In this document: positions 1-10,929 of the stretch, in pieces
Position numbering within the stretch: the first letter of the stretch is position 1
How the letters are laid out: each line of letters opens with the position of its first letter
From: Tuctoria greenei
Taxonomy: Eukaryota > Streptophyta > Magnoliopsida > Poales > Poaceae
Assembly: GCA_036927565.1 (NCBI GenBank)
Contig: JAYESD010000004.1
Location: 163,095,697 to 163,159,696, forward strand
Direction of reading: 5' to 3'
Length of the DNA: 64,000 bases
The notes under the pieces: generated by a model
What the model was told of the DNA's origin: nothing
Database searches by the model: none
The model's input: the letters and a program-made list of their open reading frames with translations, nothing else
Translations under genes and position numbers: made by a program

Positions 1-1158
1 GGCGGAACATCAAAGGCCAGTTGGACTATTGCAACCATTAAAGATTCCGGAGTGGAAGTGGGAAGAGATCGGTATGGACTTCATATTTGGTTTACCACGT
101 ACTCAGTCCGGTTACGACTCAATTTGGGTAATTGTGGATCGGTTAACTAAGTCAGTCCACTTTATCCCCGTCAAGATCACCTATAATGGAGAGAAATTGG
201 TGTAACTGTACATGGGAAGAATAGTATGTTTGCATGGAGTTCCGAAAAAGATAGTCTCGGATAGAGGTTCACAATCCACTTCCAGGTTTTGGCAAAAATT
301 GCATGAAGCTTTGGGACCGAGGTTGAATTTTAGTTCAGCATATCACCCTCAAACAGATGGACAAACCGAGAGGACCAATCAGATTTTAGAGGACATGTTA
401 AGAGCTTGTGCTTTAAAGCATGAGAAAAGTTGGGACAGGAGCTTGCCATATGCAGAATTTTCATACAACAATAGTTACCAAGCAAGCTTGAAAATGTCAC
501 CATATGAAGCGCTTTATGGATGGAAGTGTAGGACACCTTTATTTTGAAATGAGGTAGAAGAAACTAAAGTATTTGGTCCGAATGTGTTGCAAGAAGCCGA
601 AAAGCAAGTCCAAATAATTCGTGAAAACTTGTGGGCTGCCCAATCAAGACAAAAAGGCTATGTGTACAATAGGAGAAGGAAATTAGCCTTTGAAATGGGA
701 CACTACATTTACCTCAAAGTGTCACCAATGAGAGGTCATAAGAGGTTTAACATAAAAGACAAGCTAGGACCTCACTACATTGGACCATTCAAGATTTTGG
801 ACAAAAGAGGAGAAGTAGTGTATAAATTGGAGATGTCAGATCATCTTTCGGATGTCCATGATGTCTTTCATGTTTCCCAGCTCAAGAAGTGCTAGAGAGT
901 ACCGGAAGAACAAGTGCCGATGGAAGGATTGGAATTAGGGGCAGATTTGACTTATGCCAAACAACCGGTCAAAATTTTGGAAACCAAGGAGGGGGTCACA
1001 AGGCACAATGTTATTAGATGGTGTAAAGTTCAATGGAAGCACCACACAGAAAAAGAAGCAACGTGGAAATTGGAGGATGATCTCAAGAAGGAATTTCCCT
1101 ATCTCTTCTCTTTCGCATCGAATCTCGAGGGCAAGATTCATTTTAAGGGGGGTAGGTT
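1..1158 (+). pseudogene. 3' end of Ty3/gypsy pol: integrase core and chromodomain (Tekay-like), broken
   Basis: Reading from base 2, one frame encodes a chromovirus integrase core followed by a chromodomain, which in such elements inserts the cDNA copy and steers it toward particular chromatin. The first catalytic Asp lies in GMDFIFGLP (about 74-100), the second in VSDRGSQ (about 250-270) and the Glu in HPQTDGQTERT (about 345-375). The chromodomain-like part (VIRWCKVQWKHH, then WKLEDD) covers about 1000-1110. The frame is broken by TAA at 203-205, TGA at 545-547 and TAG at 893-895, and no stop separates it from the LTR, so this is a dead copy. The zinc-binding half and the rest of pol lie left of the window. 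The WKWEEIGMDF and LSDVHDVFHVSQL blocks point to the Tekay/Del lineage, a family judgement made by eye. Confidence 0.88.
1145..1156 (+). promoter_or_regulatory. Polypurine tract of the Tekay-like element
   Basis: A purine run (AAGGGGGG then TAGG) lies directly before the LTR start at 1159. In LTR retrotransposons this tract primes plus-strand DNA synthesis. Its place between the chromodomain and a TGTAACACCC LTR start is as expected. Confidence 0.75.
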
Positions 1159-1287
1159 TGTAACACCCTCATTTTCATGCATCATGCCCTACATACATTC
1201 ATATACATGTTTAACACTAATCCACATAAAGCGGAATAAGTTTAAAATTGATTTGGAACAAAACCGCACTTAAAATTCTGGAAAGTG

Positions 1288-1606
1288 CGGACTAGTCCGA
1301 TTTTGGTGCAGACTAGTCCGATTTCTCTTTGACCTCGATCGGACTTGTCCGTTTTTGCTGCGGACTAGTCCGTTTTTGCCTCTGGACACTTTCGGACTTG
1401 TCCGGTCTTATGCGGACTAGCCCGGTGTTCCAAGAATCCTTGAAAATTTGCTAAGTCCCTAGACTTGTCCGGACTAGTCCGGTGTTCTAGCAGACTTGTC
1501 TGTTTTCCTCTCTGACTAAAGTCGGACTTGTTCGATTTTTTGCCAGAGTTGTCCGATTTCTCTCTGACTAACTTCAGACTAGTCCGATCCTTTTCGGACT
1601 TGTCCG
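1288..1606 (+). repeat. Cluster of 12-bp palindromes CGGACTAGTCCG / CGGACTTGTCCG
   Basis: About eleven copies of a perfect or near-perfect 12-bp palindrome occur at 1288, 1340, 1361, 1393, 1413, 1461-1482 (two fused), 1523, 1575 and 1595, with degenerate ones near 1308 and 1494. Spacing is irregular, about 20-50 bp. They lie in the U3 part of the LTR, upstream of the TATA box, where enhancer repeats are usual. The same palindrome recurs in Copia-2. Confidence 0.85.
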
Positions 1607-1774
1607 ATATTTCGCGATTCTGAAATAATCCTTTGTCTTACGACTTGTTTCTTGGGTTTCATGTTAAGTGGGCCTAGGGACGTCGTGCCTAACTCTTTTA
1701 GAGCCCATGTGGGACTCTAAACCGACCTCTACTCCTCTCAAACTCGAAATCCATCTAACCCTAGCCTCCACCTC

Positions 1775-1782
1775 TATATAAA
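1775..1782 (+). promoter_or_regulatory. TATA box of the Tekay-like LTR promoter
   Basis: TATATAAA lies 616 bp into the LTR, downstream of the palindrome cluster and upstream of a C/A-rich stretch, the expected U3/R arrangement. Confidence 0.6.
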
Positions 1783-3921
1783 CAACCCCACCCCTTGGCT
1801 TGACATCTATTTGCCGCTTTTCCACCCCACCCAAACCCTAGTTCGTGGAGAGCCACCATCAAGGAGGGAGGAGGAGATCCCAAGCAAGAAGAAGAGGTAG
1901 AAACGAAAGAGGATCAAGATCTCCATCAAGTTTCATTCTTCATCACCAAATCATCTCCAAGTTCATCATCAACCCTAGATCGCCAAGATCCAAGTGTTGC
2001 CTCCAAGTTTCTTGATTCATTGGAGTCCTAAACACCTAGTATACCTTCTATTCTTTTTTTTCTTACATGAATTAAAACCCAATTCTCCAAATTCATGTCG
2101 ATCTAGAAAACCCTAATCTGCTGTTCTCGCACAGTGCGGACTTGTCTGGTCCTATGCGGACTAGTCTGATTTTCCTGGTTAAATTGTGTTGAGTTAGTTC
2201 TAAAATTAGACCTAATCAAATCCAAATCTGTATAAACATGTTAAAATCTATTAGAACTAGATAGTGATCATTTAAAAGCAATCTATTAACAAGTTCTACC
2301 TTGCATTTGCATTAATCATGCATGTCATGTCATATTGAGTAATATTTGTGCACTCTTTGATTGTGTTTCTTGTTTGTATGTTTATTGTGCGGATTAGACG
2401 GCGCTAGAGAGTGCCGTGGAGGATCTCCAGCATTAAGAGTTTGAAGTCTTTGATCCTAATCAATCCCGAGAGCAAGGCAAGTGTCCTTGAAGCATATTGA
2501 TCATGTTTTAAAATAAATGTTTTGTTTGCAAACTGCATACTTGTGTCAATTTAATGGGAATCCTATGGTAGGAAGTTTACTAACTTTGTTTAACCACCCT
2601 TGTCACCTGGAATATATGGCAGAGAGTTGGGTTGGGATTTTTACCTTTTTGCTTTGCCTAATTAATTGGGATGGAAGAACAACTACACTACTTAATTTAA
2701 TTATGCATTAATGAAATTGTGGTTGATGAACTGGTTAAATCTGATATGGTAATGGGTTATCTAAGCAAGCCTGGTATGTGGATGGGTTGGATGTATGGTG
2801 GTTTACTTGCTTTAGATCTAAGGACCAGTTTGTGAAGCGACCATCCAGGACTTACAGTGCCATCACAAGACCAAGTATGGGTGCGGCGTAGCTGATTAAT
2901 TAGGGCTTTTCCACTGCTATTTGGATCATTAAGGATGCTTGGGGAAGGGGTAGTCGGATTGGGTTGGTTGATGATTGGTGGGACTCCCCTGGGTTCCGAA
3001 TGGCTCAAGAGGGGGCCCTTGGTTGAAGATGTGCTCAGTTGGAGACATCGCCACCGGTAAAACCTCAGTGGGGTCTAAATAGGCTAGTAATCCCTTTGTA
3101 AAGACTATTTTGTGATCTCTTGGCCACACACCTACAAAAGTGTGAGACGACATAATTGAGATTCTATAGTCATCGAAAGGTGATAAAATCACAAACACGT
3201 GGGTAAAGTGGTACAACCTCTGCAAAGTGTGTCTAAAACTATCATGATAGCCCTGCTCCCGGTTATGAGCAATCTGGACCCTCACATGATTAGAGAAAAA
3301 TTGGGATTTGGGATGGTTATGGATGGTTATGGATTGAATTCTGGTATTGAAAATGGATATTGGTATATGATGATGAATATGGAATATGGACGGGTATTGT
3401 GATAACTACATGGCTTATGATGGGTTTATTTCACATACATATAATATATTGCTTTTCAAATATTTTATTGTACTTTTCATCACTCAACCATTATTATATT
3501 CGTCATTTGAATCAGCCACATGTCATACTTTCCACCCTTGTTGAGTACGACATGTACTCACTCTTGCAATCCCCCCCAACAGTTCACGTCAGGATTCGAA
3601 GTTTAACGACGATAATGCGGAGTTCTAGGCCGTGACTGCCGTCAACTTTGCATGTGGTGTTGCATGGAGCTGCGCTATACCTTTTGCTTAGATGTGTAAA
3701 TGCATATTTAGTTATTTTTGCTTCATTAGTTGAACTTGTCATTAATATTCATTAGAGCTTGTATCCGACGATAATATGGTTGTGCAATAAAAGTACTAAA
3801 TTTATCTTGTTCTGTGGTAATTCTCTGTATACTCTTTTGTGAATGCACTCGTGTATGTGTGTTGAACATCCTGGGCACACATATGTGTTCACTTGGTTCA
3901 TTTTCAGAACTGGGTGTCACA

Positions 3922-5706
3922 GGGAGCAAGTAAAGGTTTAAGTAAAATGGAGACATTACAGAATGCAGCGATAGAGCTTTTATATGATGAATAAAAGGGT
4001 TGTGATAAAGAGTTTACTACGTTGTGTGTAGTCCCAGAACTACTAAAGTTGAAAGCCACACACCGATGGTCTAATTGTAGTTTCTATGATCTTTTGAAAC
4101 TTCTGGCAGAAATTCTTTCAAATCCCAAAAAACTACCCAGAAGCACTTATAAAGCAAACAAACGACTTTGCCCAATGTCACTAAGTGTGACAAAAATACA
4201 CGCTTATGTGAACCATTGTATTATGTATCATATAGAGCATGAGCTCGCAACTAGATGCCCATCTGCGCTATCAGTAGATACAAGAAGTATTATAATCACC
4301 AGTATGTTACCAACATGAATAAGGCCCAAAAAATAAGAAGAGTTTTATTGGCCCTGAAGGTGATGATGACGATACTTCTAACGATGCAGATGGGAGGATA
4401 CCTGCCTTGGTGGTGTGGTACCTTCCAGTAATTGATCGCTTGAAGCGTTTTTTCTCAAACCCCAGGGAGGCTGAACTTATGTGTTGGCATTCCGAGCAGC
4501 GCAGGGAGAATGAAAAATAGATTTGACACTCTGGTGATGCAACACAATGAAATAATTTTGATATTCATTATCTAGAGTTTGCAAAGGAAAACAGAAATGT
4601 AAGGAGCATACACAACACCTGGCTCGTGGTTATAATGATATACAACCTACCGACTTGGTTGTGTTACAAAAGGAAATACATTTTGTTATATATTCTTATC
4701 CACGGTCCAAAACAAGATGGCGTCGAAATTGATATTTTCTTGGAACCTCTAATGGAAGATATGGTAAAGCTATGGAATGAAGGGGTACGTACATGGGATG
4801 AGTACAAGCGGGAGTATTTCATGCTAAGAGCAATGATATTTTTTACTATCTATGATTATTTCGGACTCCTTACATTACCGGGACAAATGAAAGGAAAGAA
4901 AGGTTGTGTAAGGTGCATGGATGGAACTAGTTTTTTTGTACCTCGCTTAATCCAGAAAGACGGTGTACATGAGACACCAGCGGCTCTTGAAAGATACACA
5001 TGAGTACCGAAAGATGAAAGAACAATTTGGTAACAAAACTGAAAAAAGATACTGCACTAAAACCTTACCGTGAAAAACTAGTGTTCGAAATGGTCAAGAG
5101 CATTCAGGTTTCTTTCGGTAAGGGCAAATAATGTAAAGGAACAAAGAGAAAGAAAACTACATCTTCGGCTAATAGAACTGACATAGATTTCAAGAAACAA
5201 TCAATTTTTTCAAGTATCTTATGTACTGGAAGGACCTAAAAATTTGTCATATTATTTATTTGATGCATGTTACAAAGAATGTATTTGACAGCATTATTGG
5301 AACCTTGCTGGACATGCCGAGGAAAACAAAGGACGGATTAAAATCACATATGCACCAAGTAAATCTTGATATCAGGTCAGAGCTTCATGCGGTAGAAAAA
5401 GCCAACGAGAAGCATTAACTTCCCTCAGCTAGCTACAACTTGACACTATAGGAGAAAAAGGCAATTTGCGAATGCTTGCATGGGATCACAGTGCCCACGA
5501 GTTTCTCATCCAATATCCGCAAACTAATCTCGATGAAAGACTTGTCTTTATTCGGCTATAATTCTCACGACTGTCACATGATGATGACAGTGTTCCTAGG
5601 CATTGCAATAATGGTCATCAAACCAGAGCATATAAAAGTTGTCATCACACGTTTGTGTTACTTCATGAATGCAGTATCACAAAAGGTGATAGCCTGTGAA
5701 TACTTA
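3922..5706 (+). pseudogene. CACTA TNP2-type transposase, N-terminal and core part, broken
   Basis: Fragments in changing frames follow TNP2 order: LLKLKATHRWSNCSFYDLL and the LPRSTYKANK block (4035-4165); a segment resembling the KAQK...PEGDDD region (4320-4380) and LVVWYLPVIDRLKRFFSNP (about 4410-4470); LPTWLCYKRKYILL to TLPGQMKGKKGCVRCMDGTS (4640-4935); YWKDLKICHIIYLMHVTKN (about 5221-5280); and CLHGITVPTSFSSNIRKL to AVSQKVIACEYL (5476-5706). TNP2 cuts and joins CACTA ends. Many stops and frameshifts make this a pseudogene. The upstream coding part was displaced by the Tekay insertion and the downstream part resumes at 7402. Confidence 0.85.
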
Positions 5707-7398
5707 CACTACAAGAAATGATTAATAGACCGTCAGGGAAATATATAGACGTCGGGGTCGTTGAATATAATTACACAAAAGTTGTTGGTTTTTCTACCCG
5801 ACGGATATAACTTTATAGCCGTCGGTTGAACTGATTAAGCCTATGGTCATAATTAAATGTGACGGTGAACAACATAAGTCGATGATCACAATTAAAATCG
5901 TCAGTGCTCCTACAAAAACCGACATTTAAAAGTAAAACCTTCGGCTCCCAATGCCCAGCCGACGGCTTTAACTGGAGTCAGAAGTGGGCCCCATTTCTGC
6001 GTCTTTTGACTGGATTCCTGTCGTCCCACTATTCTCTTTATTTATTTAAAACCGTGAGTGGGCTCGCTTCCGCGTCCTTATCTTGGCCGGAATTTGCGTC
6101 ACACGACTCCCACGAGACTTTCCTTATTTGTTTTTCTCGGTCTCCCTCTTTCTTCCCCCGCCGCCGCCCAACACCTCTGATGGCGAGCCGCCAGTCCTGC
6201 CCACTTCCCCGCCGCTCGCTTCTCCCCAGCACCTCAGGCGGTTCCTCGGCAAGTCGCGAGGCCCCCCGACGGCTGCACGTGGCCTCTCGGCGCCCCCCCC
6301 CCCCCCGGCGGCTGCGTGCGGCCTCTCGGCGCGGCCCCTCGGTGGCTCGCGCGGCCTTCGGCGTGGGCCCCTAGTGGCTCTCGCGGCCTCACAGCCCACG
6401 GTGCAGCCTCTCGGTCGAGCTCCCACGGCCACCCGGCATCGACTCCTCCGACGTGCTAGGGTTGGCGCTTCTCCGTGTGGGCTCCGATGAGGCGCGCACG
6501 CGCTTGGACTTGGAGTACGGGATGGACTCTGGTTTGAGCACGGATCTGCGATGCCTTGTCTCCTAGGCCGTGAGGCAGAGCAAGTCCTCGCTGGTAGTGT
6601 AGGATGTTGACACCTACATCCGACGGCTTGAGGAGAAGCGGGCAAGATTGAGGTCTTCAGGCATGTCTTCCGCTCTGCGCACGTCTCCTCATCGACGTTT
6701 AGAAAACCTCCTCCCTTTTTTTCCTCCTTTTGGTGTGTGCCTTACCCTTGTGAGGCGGTTGTTCATTTGGCGATGTGGTGGATCTGTAGTGATCGATGTC
6801 ATGAAGGAAGAAACCTCCACATCGTGGAGGATGACGGCGACAAGGACCGAGGAGGCCAAGGATCGCCAGCTCATGCTCTGTGATCCGTTTTTGTTTGATT
6901 TGTTTGTAATATAGCCAAGAAATGCAGCCTGTTCTTGTGTGAGAGATGTTCATTGTGTAAAATGCGGCCTGTTTTCGTGAGATCTTCATTGTGTGAAATG
7001 CGGTTCTTGCGTGGAATCTGTTGTTCATTTGTACTGAGATGTACATATTGGCTTTGGTGCTCTATATGAACTAAAAAATAAAGCAAGTGGGGTGTAGAAG
7101 TGGCTAGTGTGAAAGCAATAAAAAAAGCAGTAAAGGCGTTGGGTTGCAGCAGGGCCGATGGACTTAAGTTAGTAAAGGCGTCGGTGCACTGGACGATGGC
7201 TTTAATCCAATAAAGACGTCGGGTGCCGAAACCGACGCTTTTACATTGTAAAGACGTCAGGACCAACAGTTAAAAAATGTCGATTAAATAATGTCGGCTA
7301 AAGCTATCGGTACACCGATGGCTATAAATATGTTCGTCAGCTACAGTAGCTAACCGACGGTTTTAAGGCCGACACTCTTTTACTCGTTTCTTGTAGTG
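5707..7398. mobile_element. Inner non-autonomous CACTA element (1692 bp) with perfect ends
   Basis: The left end CACTACAAGAAA (5707-5718) and right end TTTCTTGTAGTG (7387-7398) are perfect 12-bp inverted repeats. They are flanked by the 3-bp duplication TTA (5704-5706 and 7399-7401), as expected for CACTA. Sub-terminal arms of about 250 bp on the left and 270 bp on the right repeat GACGTCGG and CCGACGGCTTTAA-like motifs, the usual transposase-binding regions. No transposase is encoded. Removing the element and one TTA restores the reading frame of the outer transposase across the join. A GC-rich core looks captured from elsewhere. Confidence 0.93.
6036..6920 (+). other. GC-rich, possibly captured host-gene segment inside the inner CACTA
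   Basis: Between the AT-rich arms lies a segment with a T/A-rich stretch (TTTATTTATTTAAAA near 6038-6052), a CT-rich leader-like run (about 6115-6175), and ATGGCG at 6180 opening a 64-codon frame that ends at 6374. This resembles the 5' end of a grass gene. The predicted peptide is Arg/Pro/Ser-rich and low in complexity, and I do not recognise it or the sequence to 6920. It includes a run of about 13 C near 6295-6306. CACTA elements are known to carry host fragments, but without a match this could also be ordinary GC-rich filler. Confidence 0.3.
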
Positions 7399-7401
7399 TT
7401 A

Positions 7402-8560
7402 GACTATTTGAATACTTACATCGTCGAGACGATGTGCAAGCTTAAGATGTGTTTTCCACCATCCTTTTTTTAAATGCAAGCACACCTAATCATACATCTG
7501 GATCAGATAAAAGCATTGGGACCACTATATTACGTAATATGTTTTCATTGGAGCGATATTTAGGAGTATTAAAGAGTTATGTGCAGAATCGTGCTCACCC
7601 AGATGGTTCAATTATGGAAGGATACGCTACTGAAGAAGTGATTGAGGGTTGCGCTGATTATATCAAAGATAGAAAGCATATAGGTGTGCTTATACCAGTA
7701 CATAAGAGTAGACTACGTGGGAGAGGCAGAGTGGGTAAGAAAGCTTTTATCATTTTGGTTTACATTTTATTACATTGTGCACATTTTGGTGTATTATGAC
7801 ATCTCACTATAGCTGATTCGTACATCAAGGAACACCAAATTGAGCTTCGCATAGAAAACTAAGGCCCCAGAGATGACTAGATCATGAGAGAGCACAAAAG
7901 TTGTTTCACTAAATGGTTAATGGATAAAAAATATACCATATGAAGACTCTATAGAAAAGGCAACAATGAAGAAGTTAGCTTCTGGTCCATCTCCTTTGGT
8001 GACATAATGGCAAGCATATGGCATCTATGGGTACACATTTTACACTAAAGAAAAGGACACTAAGAGTTTTCCACGAAATAGTAGCGTTCATATAGAGGCT
8101 TATGATCCGCAAGGGTAGAAGACCGCATACTTCGGGTTCATTGAGGTAATATGGCAACTCGATTATGGTGAAAGAATGCAAATGCTCGTGTTTAAGTGCC
8201 AATAGGTCAAACATCCTGATGGTGTGAAGTGAACAACTACAGGATAACACTCGTAGACTTGAACAAAGTGGGTTATAAAGATGATCCGTGGGTTCTCGTT
8301 GATCGCGTTGCACAAGTTTTTAATGTATAGGATCCAGGAACTGAGAAAATGCACGTAGTTGTTTCTGTAAAGCAAAATATTATTGGGATTGAGAATCTGT
8401 GAGATAATAAAGAGAAATATAATCAATATGAAGATATGTACCTTTTCATTGATCTAGAAAACATCAAGTGCGTAGAAAGAAGCATTAAAAATGATTTGAA
8501 ACCCTATATGCGAGAATATTTCAATCCTAGGAAAATGTATGAAATAAATTTCAGTTGCCA
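7402..8560 (+). pseudogene. CACTA transposase, C-terminal part (DUF4218 and DUF4216), broken
   Basis: The outer transposase resumes with YIVETMCKLKMCFPPSFF-like sequence (about 7410-7470). It continues through NMFSLERYLGVLKSYVQNRA and SIMEGYATEEVIEGCADYI (about 7530-7665), the DUF4218 block. Frames after 7940 read as the DUF4216 block: YTFYTKEKDTKSF-like (about 8030-8065), the YFGFIEVIWQLDYG-like stretch (8128-8170), and VDLNKVGYKDDPWVL (8258-8300) followed by a DRVAQVF-like stretch. These domains follow TNP2 in plant CACTA genes. Several stops and frameshifts are present. The coding match fades near 8560. Confidence 0.8.
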
Positions 8561-8669
8561 TGCATAAAAGACTTAATATTTCTTATTAATAAATTTGACA
8601 AATATTTTATATATTTGTAATATTGTAATGAAGTTTTAATATTGAATTTGACAAATTTTTATTTTGTTT

Positions 8670-8811
8670 CTCTTTTTATGGATTTTTTATATATGTGTAC
8701 ATATATGTATGTATGTATATACACATTTATATACATATATAATATATATATATAATATGTATATAATATATGTATTATATATATATATATGTATGTATAT
8801 ATGTATATATA
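8670..8811. repeat. TA-rich microsatellite tract
   Basis: About 140 bp are nearly pure T and A with interspersed ATGTATG units. This is simple sequence next to a Stowaway-like MITE, whose family inserts at TA dinucleotides. No coding or promoter role is apparent. Confidence 0.85.
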
Positions 8812-8890
8812 CTCCCTTCGTTTCTTTTTATTTGTCACTATCTAGTTCATTATTTAACTAACCGGTGACAAATAAAAGAAACATAGGGAG
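8812..8890. mobile_element. Stowaway-like MITE (79 bp)
   Basis: The element starts CTCCCTTCGTTTC and ends GAAACATAGGGAG. Inverted repeats of about 26 bp (one indel, a few mismatches) meet in the centre. It is flanked by TA on both sides (8810-8811 and 8891-8892), the target-site signature of Stowaway/Tc1-mariner MITEs. The CTCCCT start is typical of grass Stowaways. It has no coding capacity. Confidence 0.88.
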
Positions 8891-9009
8891 TAATATATTA
8901 ATATAAAATGCTCTCAAAAACATTATTCGATTTTTTCTTTGAAAAAATAGCTGGTTATTTAGTAGAGCCGACCATGATTGGATGCTCCGATTTCTGCGTG
9001 GGGATCCTC

Positions 9010-9297
9010 CACAGGCGGTCCCTAAGTAAAATCCGTCTGTGAAAATGTATGAAAATTCACAGGCCGTCTTTATAGACAACGGCTTGTGATAGATGTGTCC
9101 GTTACAGGCGGTTCTTTATTAAGAGCCACCAGCGAAAATTTATATCTTTACCCAGACGGTTTTGTTTTGTTTTGTTTTACCCAAGCGTGTGACATCACGG
9201 ACGGTTATTAAATCATTCGACATCACAGACGTATTTTTTAATAGAACGCCTGAGTAAAAAAATCGAGACGCCTGTGAAAATACTTTTTGTAGTAGTG
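9010..9297 (-). repeat. Sub-terminal region and terminal repeat of the outer CACTA
   Basis: Motifs such as ACAGGCGGT, CACAGACG and CGCCTGTGAAAA recur in both orientations from about 9010 to 9290. The region ends at TACTTTTTGTAGTAGTG, whose complement CACTACTACAAAAAGTA is a CACTA terminus. Sub-terminal repeats of this kind bind the transposase. The opposite end and the 3-bp duplication are not in the window, so membership of the outer element is inferred. Confidence 0.6.
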
Positions 9298-9488
9298 GGT
9301 CAAGATCAATTGATATTAAGTTATTAACATCTTCACCTAAAATGGATCTCTCGGATTAACAATCGTTACTTTCAAGGCCTACAAGCAAGCAGTACAAGCT
9401 CTACAAGTCTTCCGTTTTTGGCGTGATTCGACTTAGATGTTCTCCATAATTTAATGTCAGCTGCACCGTTGCTTTTTAGTTTCCACTT

Positions 9489-9880
9489 AAGTTTACCACA
9501 GAGGATTTCAATTTGTCCTATCTATATTTTTCTTCTTTGTTTTTTTTTGTTTTGAGGAATCTCATGTGCGTTTTGTCCTCCTGAATCTCTCATTACAAGT
9601 AAACAAAAGTTTGTACAGGCGCACACACCAATGAAAGGAAGGATGGGATAATAAACATAGGTGATGAGGAAAAACTAGCTGGTAGGATTTTGGAGCAGGA
9701 TCAGCTCTGGGCTTAAGCTGGGGCGAAGGGCTTAGCTAGAATAGGATGTTAGTTCAGTTTTGCTGATTTGGGTCTTAGAACTAGCTGCATGCTGCTCTGT
9801 TTGTAACTTGTTATCTTCTTGGCTTAATATATTCGCACCAGGCGTCTTGTTTTTGAAAAAGAAAAGTTTACCACAGAAGA
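9489..9880 (+). mobile_element. 5'-truncated LINE tail with 17-bp target duplication
   Basis: The 17-mer at 9489-9505 (AAGTTTACCACAGAGGA) recurs at 9864-9880 with one mismatch. Between the copies lies about 358 bp ending in an A-rich tail (TTTTGAAAAAGAAA, 9851-9864). A long target duplication plus a 3' A-rich tail is the signature of target-primed reverse transcription. The insert has no coding capacity and looks like a LINE 3' untranslated region. A SINE or processed transcript is a less likely alternative. Confidence 0.6.
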
Positions 9881-10929
9881 TACGTAGGAAATTGAATGGA
9901 AGGAGAAAATAACCAACTGTTAAGAGAGGATGGTATTTTGGTCACTTCTTGTGCTAAGAAAATAGAAAAGATGAGAAAGTAAATAAAAAATTAAAATGTA
10001 TTAAAATCATATTTGAACAGTGTGTCAATGCTGAGAGTCCTATTTTATCGAAACCCATTACAAGATCATATTTCGTCCAAGTCTTATGATAAGAGATCGA
10101 TAATAGCAATTGTCTCTACTAAGACGGGTGCGCGGGCTTTTGACTCCGTTCTCCCTGATCTCTTGTGTGTAATCTGCATATCCTGTTTTCTTGTTTCAGC
10201 TGCTGTTCTTCTTCATTTGACCTGCCCCAGTTGTGGCCTGCCATTGCCCATTGGGTTGCTCCGTGATGGACTGGGCAGTCCTCACGATTAGATTTGTTTT
10301 CATTTTTAAACAACAGGAATGGCAAGGCCCCTAAAAAAGGACCCTTTGGGATACCTGGGAGCACATCTGTATAGCTCATTTTAAAAGATCTCCAACAAAA
10401 CTAAAATAGAGTAGTCCAACTGTTTAGGGCGAGAAATCTTTTCACCGATTCACTCCGGTGGCAAGGCGCACGACGGCCACGTTCTCCTCCAGCGGCGAAG
10501 GTAAGAACAGTTGCGAGCTAGCTGGGATTAAGCACGAGCGCCCGCGGCCGAGTGGATGCGCGGGGGCGTGCACGAGCGCACGCGTGCGCCTGCAGGAGGG
10601 CCGGCGCGCGTGGGCGCTTGCGCTGGTGGTCGCGGCCGAGAGATGGGATCGCGGGTGTGCGCGGTCGAGCGCGGCCATCACTGTCTCGGCCGGCGCCGGG
10701 GAGTAGGCTGTCAGCAGAGATATGGATTTTCCTATGTATCTCAATTTTATTTTCATTTCAGTCCCTCAGTTATCCAATTATATTTTCACCAACAGATGCA
10801 TGGACTTTGACGCCGATGTAGTCCCCAAGAGCTCGCATGACTTTTTCATTTGCTGAGCACGTTCACGGTTTGGAGCAAGGATTGTTTTTGAAAAGCCCCT
10901 CAGTGCAACGCCGGATAGGGATATATATA
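9881..10929. other. Unassigned sequence with a GC-rich island
   Basis: I see no recognisable gene or element here. 10455-10710 is markedly GC-rich and open in several frames, including an 82-codon + frame (10458-10706) and a 104-codon - frame, all low in complexity and unfamiliar. It could be a host-gene fragment or a captured exon. The flanking DNA is AT-rich and non-coding. Confidence 0.35.

Larger units (their letters stand above)
1159..3921 (+). repeat. 3' LTR of the Tekay-like gypsy element (2763 bp)
   Basis: The LTR begins TGTAACACCC right after the polypurine tract and ends GGGTGTCACA. These termini are inverted copies of each other with one mismatch over 10 bp. Inside lie a cluster of 12-bp palindromes (1288-1606), a TATA box (1775-1782) and a second small palindrome cluster near 2135-2172. 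After 3921 the sequence is at once CACTA transposase, so the element inserted into that gene. The 5' LTR is outside the window; the 5-bp target duplication should be GGGAG, the bases after 3921. About 2.2 kb of the LTR encodes nothing I recognise. Confidence 0.82.
3922..9297 (+). mobile_element. Outer CACTA (En/Spm) transposon, 3' part, interrupted by a second CACTA
   Basis: Translated segments on both sides of the inner CACTA match the TNP2 transposase of plant CACTA elements, followed by its C-terminal DUF4218 and DUF4216 regions. The right end is taken as 9297, where the - strand reads CACTACTACAAAAAGTA, a typical CACTA terminus, preceded by sub-terminal ACAGGCGGT-like and CCTGTGAAAA-like motifs (9010-9290). 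The left end lies beyond the Tekay insertion, outside the window. The transposase frame is full of stops and frameshifts. Linking the 9297 terminus to this same element is an inference from position. Confidence 0.68.

Noticed and set aside
8670..8811. TA-rich tract as a promoter
   Set aside because: It is simple sequence with no TSS context or gene behind it.
10458..10756. Host gene in the GC-rich island
   Set aside because: Frames are open on both strands, low in complexity and unfamiliar. No splice or start context decides a strand.
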